Shown: positions 1-11,799, counted from the stretch's first letter. The stretch is 64,000 bases of DNA from Sepiola atlantica (GCA_963556195.1 OY744546.1:65889303-65953302); one strand, 5' to 3'. Numbers and translations: made by a program. The notes: a model not told the origin generated them from the sequence alone.

Positions 1-105
1 TTTATTTAAAAACATTGTTCATAAAACGTCATATCTCAGAAGTTAAGTAACAGAGACAAGTCTATCGACTTTCTAATATCAGCTTCCACTTTCCTTAGGC
101 TCGGT

Positions 106-169
<64 letters not shown>
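106..169. repeat. (AC)n microsatellite
   Basis: An uninterrupted run of alternating A and C of about 64 bases. Open frames across it are translations of the dinucleotide and do not indicate a gene. The flanking bases 1-105 and 170-892 are AT-rich, with no coding, RNA or repeat signal that I can recognise. Confidence 0.95.
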
Positions 170-170
<1 letters not shown>

Positions 171-892
171 GTAAACCTTGGGACGACATGCAAAAATTAA
201 GAAATGTCTTTATGATGTTCGCATCCATCGTATACCAAAAAGCACGTACAATAGTTTTTTTCTTAAAGAAAATCAAATTTAATCAATAAACGACAATGGG
301 TGATATATTGACGCCATATTGGATATTAGATAAAAGAAAATGACTCTTGACTCAAGTGTTAGAGTTAGGAATTAGCCTTAAAAATACTGCCGTTTTAAAA
401 TTAGTCACCAAAGGGGGGAATAAAACAAATATACAACACATAAATGTTACCAAACGCAATATAAGTTATTCTTTTATCTACCCAAATAAGCTTTTCTGTG
501 TTTTAACTTATTTAAAAGTGTTTCTTAGTTCAATGTTTGGCAACCACAGTGTCTTATATGGCGTCTATATTTCGAGGATCGTTGTTTATCGATAAAAAAT
601 TATTTAAATTTGTAAAAAAATAACTACTTATAAGTTTACGTGATTTTCTAATGTACGATATATCGTATTTAGAAATATATTTCCTTATTTTTTTCTATTT
701 CGTCCTAATTCGAAACTTACGCCGTAACCTTAGATTGTGATTTGGGACAAGAAGAAAAGAGTTGCGATCATAATAGAAGTGAATGCACCTAATGATTCTC
801 CGTTTAACAGAACTGATAGGGAGAAAATAACGAAGTATTAATATCTTATGTACACGATGAAAAGAAACTGTAATCTTAGGAAGATGTCCATC

Positions 893-1260
893 ATTCCAGT
901 AATTATAGGAGCTACCAGGCTCATGAAAAATAAATTTAAAAACTTCTTGGCAAATATATCCGGTGAACCAAGTGCAAGAGAGATACAAACAATTGTCAAC
1001 CATTCCAGTAATTATAGGAGCTACCGGGTTCATGAAAAATAAATTTAAAAACTTCTTGGCAAATATACCCGGTGAACCAAGTGCAAGAGAGATACAAACA
1101 ATTGTCAATAATTCCAGTAATAATAGGAGCTACAGGGTTCATGAAAAATAAATTTAAAAACTACTTGGCAAATATACCCGGTGAACCAAGTGCAAGAGAG
1201 ATACACACACTTGTCAATCATCCAATTATTATAGGAGCTACCAGGCAATGACAAATAATT
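893..1260. repeat. 109-bp tandem repeat, about 3.3 units
   Basis: Units start with ATTCCAGTAATTATAGGAGC at about 893, 1002 and 1111, giving a constant period of 109 bases. A fourth, decayed and truncated unit begins near 1215. The units differ by a few substitutions. Two short plus-strand open frames run through the array, but they are repeats of each other in shifted register and stop at the same AAATAAATTT segment, so I do not call them genes. Confidence 0.9.
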
Positions 1261-2230
1261 ACAAAAGGTACCTGGCAAATTTGCGCTTGATCGAAATATT
1301 AGAATAAAAAAAACAGCTCTTGATTTGAGTTTCTAAACTAACGGGTGAATGTTTGGCATCCGGTAGGATGCTCCATCCTCAACAAAAACAAAAAATATAA
1401 GAAAAGTCAACCCATAAGCAGTGACAAAAAAAATTGCCGGCTGTCCAATTCTTCTCACTCAGAACTGTCTGTGGCACACAATACCACGGAGGTGCTTCCG
1501 AGCTGACTACAACATGGTCGTTTTCAAGTTTAATGTTAACAAATTCTTGTTGATCCGTCCTCTTAAATTATCAAATTACAGTTTTGTTGCACTTTTTTTC
1601 ATTTGAAATTAATCACTCTTTTAAATTGAAGTTCGGCTGTCTCAGTTTCAATTTAAAATCTGTAAATCGAGAGAAAGAAATACAAAATAAATACAAAATA
1701 AACGATTGCTGATATTTTAATTACGTTGTCTTCGTGGAATATTTTGAAATACCTTTTATTCCCGGCATGAAAGATTTACACAGAATAATGCAATATGATG
1801 CTACTTGTTTTACACCTGAAAATCGAATAATCATTGTTTATTTCCTGATCGATCACTGTTTTGTTTTGTACCATTTGCTCCACCAACTAATACATCACGC
1901 CATTTCATGTTTTGACGTTCAGCAAAAGATTTATGTATTTAAAAAAACAAACACTTTTATTATTATTGGTTTCTCTTTTTCATACGTTTTTAAAAATTAT
2001 TTATTAGTTTCGAGATGATTTAGCAGGAAAAATCAATTCCTGAATTTAATAAAAAAAATGTCATAGATATGTTTTGTATTTCTGCTGACATTTAAGGTAA
2101 GACAACACCTTGTATACAAAATATAAGCGATATATCTTTCGGTGACTGAATAGAATGTGTGAAATTGGTAGATGTTTAGAGTTCGTAAACAACAAGCCGC
2201 GCGCGCGTGGTCCCACTCTCTATGTGACTC
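1261..2230. other. AT-rich stretch, nothing recognised
   Basis: About 970 bases of unique-looking AT-rich DNA. Open frames are short (under 100 codons), with no recognisable domain and no codon structure different from the surroundings. Confidence 0.6.
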
Positions 2231-2254
2231 GATGTGGCGAGTGTAAAATGCAAT

Positions 2255-2770
2255 AAATTTGGCCAATTTGGGGCATTTTGATCCCCCTTTGACCCCCCTT
2301 GGGGCGCAAACCAGCATTTCTCTGAGGTCAAGGATGCTCATTTTATATCCAAAACAATTGCCTCTACATTTTGGCAAAGTTTCAGAAAAATGGAATGGAT
2401 GGATCAAACGGGTCATTTTTTGCCATTTTGGGGGCTTTTGACCCCCTTGGGGCGCGAACCAGATTTTTTCCAAGGTTAGCGATACTTATTTTCTATTAAG
2501 AACTATTGCCTCCACAGTTTCAGAGAAATTGAATAGATGGATTAAAAGTCATGGGGCAAAAAATGAATTTTTTTGCCATTTCGGGGCCTTTTGACCCCCT
2601 TGGAGGCTAACCAGATTTTTTTTCAAAAATCGGAGAATGTCACTTTCTAACCTGACCAAAGTTACAACTTCATGCAAAATTTCAGATAAATTTAATGGAT
2701 GGTTGCGGAGAAAAATTAGGCCGGACGGCCGGACATGCCTCAAAACATAAGTCCCCCGATTTTATAAATC
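2255..2770. repeat. About 155-bp tandem minisatellite, probable transposon terminal region
   Basis: Three to four diverged units share the order: a GGGCATTTTGA-like start, a block of C runs followed by CTTGGGGCG, AACCAGATTTTTT, a variable AT-rich part, and TTTCAGANAAATNGAATGGATGG. The last unit ends in a GGCCGGACGGCCGGAC block followed by CATAAGTCCCCCGATTTTAT and a short inverted match ATAAATCGTGGGACC. Such GGAC-rich ends followed by an AAGTCCCC motif recur in dispersed mollusc repeats, so this may be the end of a mobile element. Element class is not determined. Confidence 0.6.
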
Positions 2771-3655
2771 GTGGGACCAAAAATAGACGGTGAATGAGGA
2801 AATCATTGGTTGATATACAGCAAATTGCAATGGTAAAATACTATATTTGACACCAACATATTTTACCTGCTATGTTATTTCTATTATATCCCATATTCAA
2901 TCTGATTGAAACAGACATTTCCCCGCCCATTGAGAACTCTAGAAGACTTGCTAGATGGTCGCCGAATTTACCATTTAGACGTTAATTAACTCTCCCATTT
3001 CCAGACAATGGTTGGTACATTTGTGCGGGCTCCGGCTACTGAGTAACATATGGCTTTCGTATTGAGGTTCGAGCCGTGTGGCTGGCAGGAATTTTCCCCT
3101 CTCATACTGACGACTGCAGGTTTGGCATGAAACACACGTGCCTATAGGTTAATTTGAAAATAGTATTCATAAATAATTATATATATATATATATAGTAAG
3201 TTATGAAAATATATTCATGGCAATAAAGCTACACAGAGGCTTCCGCGTTTCATCCCCATAAGGCTAAAATGGATGGAGTTTGTGTTGCCGGGTGTTTTTA
3301 TATATTTACACGTGGTGTTTAATCTAGCCAGTTCACCAATAAGATTCTTTGTTGTTCTCTTAGCCAATCGTTGGGCTTCTCACAAACAAAGATTCGGATG
3401 ATGTTACTTCCTAGTTCCTATTCTATTGTTATGTTGTCTATAGGGCTGCCTATCTCTGCTTCTTTGTTGTCTCGAAATAATGAGTTAGCTTATTTTAACA
3501 CGTGCTATCTTGTGTTTCTATTTTAGGTTTTAGTTTAGTTTATTTTTTTATTTATTTATTTATTTATTATGTATTGTTAACCTAAGCTAAATGTTACTCT
3601 ATGTAAGTAGTTGTTTGCTATTTGACTTATGCAGTTTAATAGGTTTTGACGGTTT
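2771..3655. other. AT-rich stretch with (TA)n and (TTTA)n runs
   Basis: Contains a short (TA)n at 3179-3195 and a (TTTA)n run near 3543-3568. A GGTTCGAGCC motif near 3066 resembles a tRNA B box, but no matching A box or cloverleaf is evident. It probably includes the 3' non-coding end of the Penelope-like remnant that follows, read on the minus strand. No gene seen. Confidence 0.5.
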
Positions 3656-3659
3656 TTAA

Positions 3660-4230
3660 AGTTTAGGATTTCAAATTTTCATTCAGGCATTAGATACACG
3701 GGTCGTCTAAATTTCTACATGTACTGACCTGTCGTATTAGTTTCCATTCGATTATTGGTGAGCGTCCTCTATCTTTGAGCTCCCAATAGTGATTCGTTAG
3801 TACTGTTTTAATTCAGCGTTCTTTGTCTTGAAATGTGCCGTTGTGGTCGTAATATTTGGTTTTAATATCTAGAGAGGTCATACCCACATTGTACTACTTG
3901 TTATTCGGTCTTTCATTGGCAAACAGTGTGGCTTGGGAAACAATATTTTTGGTTACGCATTTATTTTGTAGTGGACAATTTATGCAGTTACAGCTTTTCT
4001 CTTCATTGATAACTTTTTCATTTCTACTTGGGTGATTGCTATTAGGGTTGTGGTTATTTCTATTTGTAGTGATTATATTTCTGTTCTTCTTAGTGTTATT
4101 TTTGCTATATTGGTCACTTTTAACACAATTTGTTATATTTTCTTCTCTACTGTTCTCTTTTAATATTTTGTTATTGTGTGCCTTAATTATCATTTCTAGG
4201 ATTTCACAGCAGCTGTAGGACAGTTTTAGG
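3660..4230 (-). pseudogene. Penelope-like retroelement fragment: linker and GIY-YIG endonuclease region
   Basis: Read on the minus strand, one frame gives in order EMIIKAHNNKILK, an Asn-rich spacer, and the cysteine module CNCINCPLQNKC followed by TKNIVSQAT. After an in-frame stop (TAG, 3894-3896) comes YNVGMTSLDIKTKYYDH, and after another stop HYWELKDRGRSPIIEWKL. Established knowledge: Penelope-like elements end in a reverse transcriptase joined to a GIY-YIG nuclease, and the cysteine linker before a Y-x-G-x-T block and a conserved W-x-LKD-K motif is typical of this region. The reading frame is kept but broken by at least three nonsense codons, so this is a dead 3' coding remnant. The reverse transcriptase part is missing upstream (towards higher coordinates), where an inverted repeat and an AAT microsatellite begin. 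No host gene is nearby. Confidence 0.7.
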
Positions 4231-4233
4231 TTA

Positions 4234-4553
4234 TTTGAATTGGAGAGGGGAAGTGATTGAAATGGATTAAGCTGTGTTTGATGGAGAATCAATACTAGTC
4301 AGAAAATTTAACCCGAGATGAAACACCAGAGCCGAGCTGAATTTCAACTTCTTAGTATAACCACACACGACAACCATCACCCTACATATTATAACAAACG
4401 ATTACCTACTGTAATAATATTACATATACAAATGAAACAAGAATGAAGATACATTATTCAATGGCAATAGTAAAACTAGTAAACACTTTTAAGGGACGTA
4501 ACTCCAACAAACACAGCTTAATCCATTTGAGTTACTTCCCCTTCCCCAATCGG
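4234..4553. repeat. Inverted repeat, arms of about 45 bp, at the truncated end of the Penelope-like remnant
   Basis: The left arm around 4240-4284 contains ATGGATTAAGCTGTGTTT; the right arm around 4509-4553 is its reverse complement, with a further matching block GGGGAAGTNAYT. The spacer is about 220 bases. Penelope-like insertions often carry rearranged inverted or direct partial copies, so this may be part of the original insertion structure. Confidence 0.65.
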
Positions 4554-4627
4554 ACGCACAATACATCAAATAACACACGCATGGCCCCAATAATAATAAT
4601 TAAGTAGAACAATTCTAAACACTACAC

Positions 4628-4658
<31 letters not shown>

Positions 4659-4672
4659 TAATAATAATAATG

Positions 4673-4706
<34 letters not shown>

Positions 4707-4717
4707 TAAACATAATG

Positions 4718-4787
<70 letters not shown>

Positions 4788-4822
4788 TAATAATGATAAT
4801 AATAATGATAATAATAATAATA
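4628..4822. repeat. (AAT)n microsatellite with GAT interruptions
   Basis: Almost 200 bases of AAT repeats interrupted by ATGATAAT variants. Open frames of Ile/Met (plus) and Tyr/His (minus) are pure repeat translations. Confidence 0.95.
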
Positions 4823-5218
4823 TCTAATAAAATAATTTATCAATATTTAACTACACCTAACCACTTAATCTAGTCACACCTCAACGGTCATAAAAAAATA
4901 GAAAAAAATTCTGCGAACCTAAACAAACCGCAATTCCCAGTCCAGCCACACACCGATGAGTGAATATATTTTCTGAGGATGGGGGACACCTCCGAACATT
5001 TAAATTCAAAAAAAGAAGACACACCACCCTACCATCACGGTCCGAACTTAAAACTGGTAAATATAATAAAATTATTTGAAAATTATTGATTTCTCAATAT
5101 TGTTACTATTGTTTACTATTTCACGTACTGCCGGTGTCACCTAACCAACGTATTATCTCGGACTTCTAACAAATACTTATTACGCACATGCTTCAAAGTA
5201 AACTAGGACATTCTTCTC

Positions 5219-5222
<4 letters not shown>
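4823..5222. other. AT-rich stretch, nothing recognised
   Basis: About 400 bases with no repeat, RNA or coding signal that I can recognise. Confidence 0.5.

Positions 5223-5271
<49 letters not shown>
5223..5271. repeat. (TA)n microsatellite
   Basis: About 48 bases of perfect TA dinucleotides. Confidence 0.95.
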
Positions 5272-5273
<2 letters not shown>

Positions 5274-5558
5274 ATCTAAATTATGGAAATAATATTCCGA
5301 CTGTAATGAAAATAAAAAAGGAAACACCTAAATAATTTATATATCAATTAACGTTTCGTCTATGTTTCAAGACTTAACCAGTATTATTGGTTTGAGGAAA
5401 TAACATATGAGTACAATATTTGAAAACGCACGAAATATTTTAACATATTGTAGTAGTATGTCATTTCATCAAATCAATCATCCTGAGAAATCTTTAAATC
5501 AAGACGTTGATGAATATATAAATCATTTTGCTTCTAAATTTTCCACAGACACACAGAC

Positions 5559-5663
<105 letters not shown>

Positions 5664-5774
5664 GGAAGTTTCTCAACCATTAAAACTATATAAAAAGAAA
5701 ATAAAAATAAAAATAAACTAAAATAAATTAAAAAAAAAAAAAAAAAAAAAACTTATAGTCTATAGTATATATAT

Positions 5775-6190
5775 ATAGGATAGCATACTACTTCTCAATA
5801 ATTTATGATTTTTCTGACAATATGTATCTCTTTGGCAAAGCAAATCCCGAGCGAATAACGCAATTTCGTATCCATTTCCCTGTTGCAATTTACATTTGCA
5901 AGATTAATTTGATGCAGTGAGTTCATCTTAGATAATCTTAATAGCCAATCTTTTGTACCCCGTGAACCAATTTTTTCTATTATAATTCAGACACACCACA
6001 AACACTTTATTTTTATAAGTCTGGTTATTTGGACACAGTTGGCAATTATACATATGAGTTATTGATACAGCTAATGGTGACAAGGTAGCATCGTAGAAGA
6101 GAAAATGCAGCGAAAGTTACGAAATTAACTTCAGTTGCTTCAATGATATTCGTTACTGAATTCAATCAGTATTTACATTGTTTCCAGTTG
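5775..6190. other. AT-rich stretch, nothing recognised
   Basis: No feature recognised between the two (TA)n-rich blocks. Confidence 0.5.
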
Positions 6191-6199
6191 TATATATAT

Positions 6200-6264
<65 letters not shown>
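6191..6264. repeat. (TA)n microsatellite left of the fold-back element
   Basis: About 70 bases of TA with one G interruption. It lies 75 bases outside the left arm of a long inverted repeat whose right arm also abuts a TA run. Confidence 0.9.
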
Positions 6265-6266
<2 letters not shown>

Positions 6267-6339
6267 ATCAAATATAAACCAAAGTAAAACTTTTCGTAGA
6301 TGGAACCTATTGTGAAGAGGATTAGCTCAATATACGAGA

Positions 6340-6966
6340 TAGAGCAATTGTAGAGATAGGAGAAAAAAGAGTGATAAAAATGCGACGATTGTCCAAATTT
6401 ATTTCAAATTTCAATTGTTCAATGCAAGGTGTATTCAGTAATAAACTAGTGTTTATTATTCTTTCCTTAAGCCAAGGCTTTTCAAAGATCGAGATCTTAT
6501 CATCAGAGGAGAAATACAGATAGATAAGTTAGCTTTCGAAAAAAACAAAGTTCAAATATTTGAAAAATATGAAAATTATTATTTTTTTTATTTTATTTTA
6601 TTTTTTTTAAAATTATTATTAAAAAAACGCAGTGGATGAAAAGAGAAGTTCCGTAAACAAGATCTGCGGTTTGTCCGGATGGTAAATTTCCGTTGAAATG
6701 GAAGTTCGATGAATTGTAGAACGTGAAAAAAATAATTAAAAAAAATAATAATTTTCATATTTTTCAAATATTTGAACTTTGGTTTTTTAGAAAGCCAACT
6801 TATCTATCTGTATTTCTCCTCTGATGATAATATCTCGATCTTTGAAAAGCCTTGGCTTAAGGAAAGAATAATAAACATTAGTTTATTACTGAATACACCT
6901 TGCATTGAACAATTGAAATTTGAAATAAATTTGGACAATCGTCGCATTTTTATCACTCTTTTTTCT

Positions 6967-6967
<1 letters not shown>
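6340..6967. mobile_element. Fold-back element with arms of about 230 bp
   Basis: The left arm (about 6350-6597) and right arm (about 6738-6967) are reverse complements over nearly their whole length. For example AAGCCAAGGCTTTTCAAAGA near 6470 pairs with TCTTTGAAAAGCCTTGGCTT near 6840. The loop is about 140 bases and contains no coding signal. Arms differ by scattered substitutions and one-base indels, so the structure is not recent. The right arm ends in a (TA)n run (6968-7026). The open frame on the plus strand across the right arm is a by-product. Such structures are typical of non-autonomous fold-back or MITE elements; I cannot assign a superfamily. Confidence 0.75.

Positions 6968-7026
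<59 letters not shown>
6968..7026. repeat. (TA)n microsatellite abutting the fold-back arm
   Basis: About 58 bases of perfect TA directly after the right arm of the fold-back element. Confidence 0.95.
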
Positions 7027-7027
<1 letters not shown>

Positions 7028-7194
7028 TTTTTTACCAAGGTTCTATCACTTATCAAGGTCAAAGGCCATTCAAGGTTTAATGAGTGTTTTACACGGGGAC
7101 GGTGAGACAACATCGTGAGGATTGTTAATGACGGTGATTGGGCAGAGTTTGATTATGTAAGAGGGCGGCTCAACAAAAATTTGATTACATTGAC

Positions 7195-7445
7195 TTAAAA
7201 ACAACCATATTGTAGTCAGCTGTAAAGCAGCCACGCGGTATTGTGTTCCAAAAACGTGTAGTTTTAGGAAAGAAACTTTCCCCATGGAACTTTAGTGTAA
7301 GGTAGAGAAAGAGAGAGAAAGAGAGAGAAAGAGATAGAGAGAGAGAGAGAGAGGGAAACTATTGACAGTGGTTGTAGCTAGACTGAGTTTTTGTTGTGAA
7401 TTTTCTTACAGGGGATACCATAGATTGAACCTCAGTCGAACACCT
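7195..7445. repeat. Unclassified dispersed repeat, copy 1, with internal (GA)n
   Basis: Bases 7199-7275 align with 18238-18320 (shared core CATNNTGTAGTC followed by GGTATTNTGTTCC). Bases 7367-7440 align with 11820-11893 (shared TGAGTTTTT and CTCAGTCGA blocks). A purine-rich GAGA run lies between the two halves at 7310-7354. Three copies of one family are therefore present in the window. No intact frame; a retrotransposon 3' region is possible but not shown. Confidence 0.55.
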
Positions 7446-7676
7446 GACATTAAAATACGATTGAGTAGAAAAAGACTAGCAACGTCTTTCCTGAGAGAAT
7501 AACGTAGTAGGCATCCCCACTTGATTTCTAAGTCCGTTTTGTACTCTGTCAAGGCATGAAAAGTGCTCTTGTCAGCACCCCCACAACCTGTGACAAAAGT
7601 ACTCCATCTTAGGACGAAATCCTAATGTAATATTCATATGGTACTAATAATTGAGTGAGCAGTTATAAATTTAAAT

Positions 7677-7806
7677 ATTGGTATTCCTACACAATACGAA
7701 CATACCGTTTTTTTTTTTACTTTAACACTAACCCTAACTCTAACCTAAGTTTTAGGTTCGAGCAAAGTCGGTTTAATTTGGTTAGTATTGTGTAGAAGCG
7801 CCAAAG
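7677..7806. mobile_element. Small MITE-like element, about 130 bp
   Basis: Imperfect terminal inverted repeats: left CCTACACAATACGAAC near 7686, right GTTAGTATTGTGTAG near 7782. The inner part contains CTAACCCTAACTCTAACC. Size, terminal repeats and absence of coding capacity fit a non-autonomous DNA transposon. Superfamily unknown. Confidence 0.55.
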
Positions 7807-9934
7807 TATTTTATATCATTCCTTGTTGGTTTGATAAAATCAATATGTAGTGTCTGTTCTGGCACTTAACTTAATCTGTTCTGTCCTAGGTCGGTGAAAG
7901 AGAGATCCTTCTAGATTTAGACAAGTTTTATTTTATCCCAATCCATAGTGCCCATTTTAGGGGATTTATATTTGCCCCACATTTAAAAATGACCTTATGT
8001 CTTACTTCATATTAAGACAAGATAGATTTTGTTTACTTTATTAACGTATTTATTTTTCGACTTAGAGAATGTATTTCGTCATGAGGGTTGAAACACGTGC
8101 AGAAACTATTGAGAAATGTCCAGAATAAACCCACTGAAAATTATTTTTATAATTTACATTAGGATTGACCTTACTAACTTATCCTCGAATTGCATTTCGG
8201 CCTTGATTTGTACAAAAATAAATAACAACTTTCTTTCTAGCCATAACCTACGTATATTCTTGTTGTACATTCTTATAGACATAAGTTAATTGTTTTTGCA
8301 TGAACAAGCATATATTTACTTGTATTATATCTGGGATTATATACACCGTTTGCTATCGTGCAATGACTCAATGTTTATGTATGTACTATAGGTCACAGAT
8401 CTTTCGTTTGTCGTGTAATTCAATTAGTTGTCTTACAAACGATATTTTTTTTTACTTCATTCGCATTGAAATTGCGTATCAAGAAGTTCAACAACAAAAT
8501 AAAATAAAACGTATCCGTATATTTATAAACACCTGCAATCTCTATCAAATGTGAGCGTTTTAAACCAACGGAAGAATTATAAACGATTTCAGCACTTCAT
8601 TAGTGATCGGTAAACTGTTAAAAATATATAATTCATAAAAAAAGCAAAAAAAAAACATAACCATTTATTTGCGCGTCGAATTAAAAAAAAATCCAAAGTG
8701 AATTTAAATAAAAGAAAAGAAAGTGAGTCACATCTTTAGACAGGCTCATTATAGGGAAAATGACGTAATAAACTTTAGGGCAAGCGATATATTGTTACAT
8801 TATGGCTTTTTACAATGGGATTAAAAGTCCTTTAAATCAACGCTTTTCGTGATACAAAGGTTTAGACAATCTCTCAAAAAGTTTTTTTCTAAGCGTTAAT
8901 CGATTAAATGTCTTTAAACTCTCAGTTCTTTGTTTCACATCATTTTTCTAGCGTGCCCTTACCGCGTAAGCTGATGTAGTTGAGGTCACTTTTAACGGTG
9001 TATCAATGTGTGAGTGAGCATTTATGCGTGTGTGCGTGTCTCTAACCATACATACCATTGATCAAACCATGATCTAAACTTCATGCAACTTTCCGTTACT
9101 CTTTTTGTAACCGTGTGTGTACGTGCATTTTCTCAAAACTCCTTTTAACACAATAGTTCATATTTTACCTGATAATCGTCTCCCTCGCTTTTCAGTTATT
9201 TCGCTTCTTGTTTTTTTTTTGAACTATTATTCTTACTAGATAGAATTAGGATAAATAGAGCCGCTCATTCTCGTCTCATTTTGAGACCCAAAGTTAAAGT
9301 TTCAGAACATTATCTTTAGACGTCCACCCGCTTCGATTTCCACAGTGAACTGATCTTTCGACATCTTCTCGCTTCGAACTTCCATCGCGGACTGACTTCG
9401 ACTCTCGTCAGACAAGCGCATTCACTCTTGCTTTGTGCCTGACCTTTATCTAACCTGTCTTTTAATTTTTGACTTCCATCTGCCCGAACCGTCTCCCCAT
9501 AGGGAATGAATCACTCGTGGGAAGAGATTTATTTATTAAAAATAGTTTTACTCTGCACTCAATCCAACAAACTCACCCAGGTCACAATCAATACTATTTA
9601 ATTCAAACCTTTTCTAGAAATACAGGGCTCCTCATAATCCAACAATATGCCAAAAATTGGGCTGTCAATAATGAATGATAGTATTTCAAAAAAGTCTTAG
9701 AAAACTTACAAAGTTGGATTAAAATAACGAAAAATGAATACACAGGATCCGATTCACATGAAAACAATATTACTCAATATTAATAAAAATACAAGAATTA
9801 TTTTTTTTTTAAGTGGTTATGTTGTATGCTGTTTCTGCGTTTAAATCACATTCTTTCATGGATTTTCGTCACTTTCTTTCGTGGATTTTCGTCACTTTCT
9901 TTCGTGGATTTTTATTCGTTCATTATTTTTATTT
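7807..9934. other. AT-rich intergenic stretch
   Basis: About 2.1 kb without a recognisable gene or RNA. A TATA-like GGATAAATAGAG at about 9250 is followed by a region somewhat less AT-rich (to about 9500); this could be a long terminal repeat or a promoter, but neither a second copy nor a coding region downstream supports it. Confidence 0.45.
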
Positions 9935-10125
9935 TGCAGTTTAATCTGTATTCTTAAAGCTTATTACTTTTTTCTTACAAAAAAGACATACCCTTACTTA
10001 ATTGTCACAACTTTCAAGTTGATATTTGCCCAATAAAATGAAAAATAATAAAAAAATTGATACAATTTGGCAGCCATTTTATAATTAAAATTTAAATGAT
10101 GAATTTAATAAAAATAAATCCAAGC
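9935..10125 (+). repeat. Direct repeat, copy 1 (about 185 bp)
   Basis: Aligns end to end with 10565-10750. Shared blocks include CTTATTACTTTTTT, ACAACTTTCAAGTTGATATT and TTTGGCAGCCATTTTATAAT. Two copies in the same orientation about 630 bases apart suggest a local duplication or two insertions of one element. Confidence 0.8.
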
Positions 10126-10390
10126 CACTTTTCTTGGCATATCTATTAAAATAAAGCGTGAAAAGTCCACCAATGCTGCTTATCAATGTTATACATAAAT
10201 TCAGAAATATAATGCATTCTTGTTTTCCAACTATTAACATGGTTGACTTGTTTATGAAGAAACCGAAATGCATTCTGGTAGATATTTAGTGAAATCCATA
10301 GCATAAAAGGAGCCATAGAAGGTTGTCATTTGTTGGTGTCATAGGTTTGAAAACCGTGTGCATAGAGAAAAGTGTGAATCATGTGAGGAG

Positions 10391-10434
10391 TGACGTCATC
10401 GTGACGTCATCGTGATGTCATCGTGACGTCATCG
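10391..10434. promoter_or_regulatory. Cluster of four CRE-type palindromes (11-bp tandem repeat)
   Basis: Four units of TGACGTCATCG follow each other without gaps; the third has TGATGTCA in place of TGACGTCA. TGACGTCA is the consensus palindrome bound by CREB/ATF bZIP proteins. No gene start is visible nearby, so the cluster may be a fortuitous micro-repeat; binding is possible but function is not shown. Confidence 0.5.
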
Positions 10435-10564
10435 ACAAAGTTAGGAAATATTTTTGTAGTGTACCTATTTGTTTTGTAGAAAATGTTTTTGGTTACGATG
10501 TATGTTTTAAACTAGAATACAATTAATACGCCATTATTATGATTGTTTATTTATTATATATTTC

Positions 10565-10750
10565 AATATCAATTTGATCTGTATTCTTTAAGCTTATTAC
10601 TTTTTTTCTTACAAAAAAATTCCCTTTCTTTAATGGCACAACTTTCAAGTTGATATTTTCCCAATACAATTTAAAAAAAATTCAACTCGATTCAATTTGG
10701 CAGCCATTTTATAATTAAAATAAACGATGAATTTAAAAAAAAATCCAAAC
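10565..10750 (+). repeat. Direct repeat, copy 2 (about 185 bp)
   Basis: Partner of 9935-10125 in the same orientation, with several indels in the A-rich and T-rich parts. Confidence 0.8.
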
Positions 10751-11160
10751 AAATAGTTTAAATACAAACAAACGATAAAGTTACTTGTGCAGACATTTCT
10801 TTTAAAATCAAACTTATAGAAAAAATATGTTGGGCGATTTAATTGAATTATTGAAATGTTTTTCTGTTTAGTTTGTTCTTAGTTATATTATTATTTTCTT
10901 TATCACAAAATTTATTTAACAGATAATTTCAAAAGCTTCAGATGAATATTATTCCTATTTTTTCAATAATGAGCTTCTTAGCTCAAGAGTCAACACAGAA
11001 AAAAGATTAAAACACCCATCTGATTGCTAGGAAAACAGATTTTTATTGATGTCATTTCGAAGTCTTGTTAGGCGAGGGCTGGCAACACACACTGTGAAGT
11101 CTGCAGAGAAAACGAGACTTTCTTTACGAAAGCCACCAGTGAGTTATAAAATTTTGTTTT
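10751..11160. other. AT-rich stretch, nothing recognised
   Basis: No gene or repeat recognised. A (TA)n run follows at 11163-11198. Confidence 0.5.
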
Positions 11161-11200
<40 letters not shown>

Positions 11201-11291
11201 GGTAATAATCCAGGTAAAAATATCCACATGGTGGTAATCCAGAGAATTTTAACTGGGTTTATAAAAAGTGCTCAATATCAAAATAGAGCTT

Positions 11292-11469
11292 TATATATGA
11301 TGATTTTATTTACACAGACATGTACAAAATCTGCGACACTGGCATGTCGATGTTATCGATCAACAGTTACTATAAACTGAGATCTCATCAGGCAGAGTTA
11401 GAATCCGATCTTATCCTCAGATCTGAGGTTAAGATCGTATTTTTTGTACATGTCTGTGTAAATAAAATT

Positions 11470-11480
<11 letters not shown>
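11292..11480. mobile_element. MITE-like inverted repeat, about 185 bp
   Basis: The left arm TTTATTTACACAGACATGTA (near 11305) pairs with TACATGTCTGTGTAAATAAA (near 11446). The outermost bases pair as TATATGATGATTTTA with AAAATTATCATATAT. The spacer is about 110 bases and holds a smaller palindrome, CCTCAGATCTGAGG. The right end runs directly into (TA)n at 11473-11517. Fits a non-autonomous DNA transposon. Confidence 0.65.

Positions 11481-11517
<37 letters not shown>
11473..11517. repeat. (TA)n microsatellite
   Basis: About 44 bases of perfect TA, fused to the right end of the MITE-like inverted repeat. Confidence 0.95.
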
Positions 11518-11520
<3 letters not shown>

Positions 11521-11799
11521 TGTGTGCGTTTAGGCAGCGTTCTCTCATTTAGGCAAACATTGTTAAAAATAAAATAATTCGTCTGTTTAATTATACCTAT
11601 TTTATTTTTAAAAATTTTCGGATGTTTTATTTTGTATTAAAATTATAAAAAATAATAAAGGTTCCATAGGTTTCACGAACGTTTTCTGATTCTTCGTCGA
11701 ATCATTCTCAGGTGTCAAAAGCAAATGAACAAAAAAGCTTGGGGTTGAATATAAGTAAAAAAAAAAGGCTTGTCCATGGAAATTCTGAATGAGAAAAAA

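Noticed and set aside
7722..7750. Telomere-like CTAACCCTAAC
   Set aside because: Only one or two imperfect units inside a small inverted-repeat element; another near 20490 is also isolated.
9240..9500. A long terminal repeat or promoter with the TATA-like GGATAAATAGAG
   Set aside because: No second copy in the window, no primer-binding site and no coding region following it.
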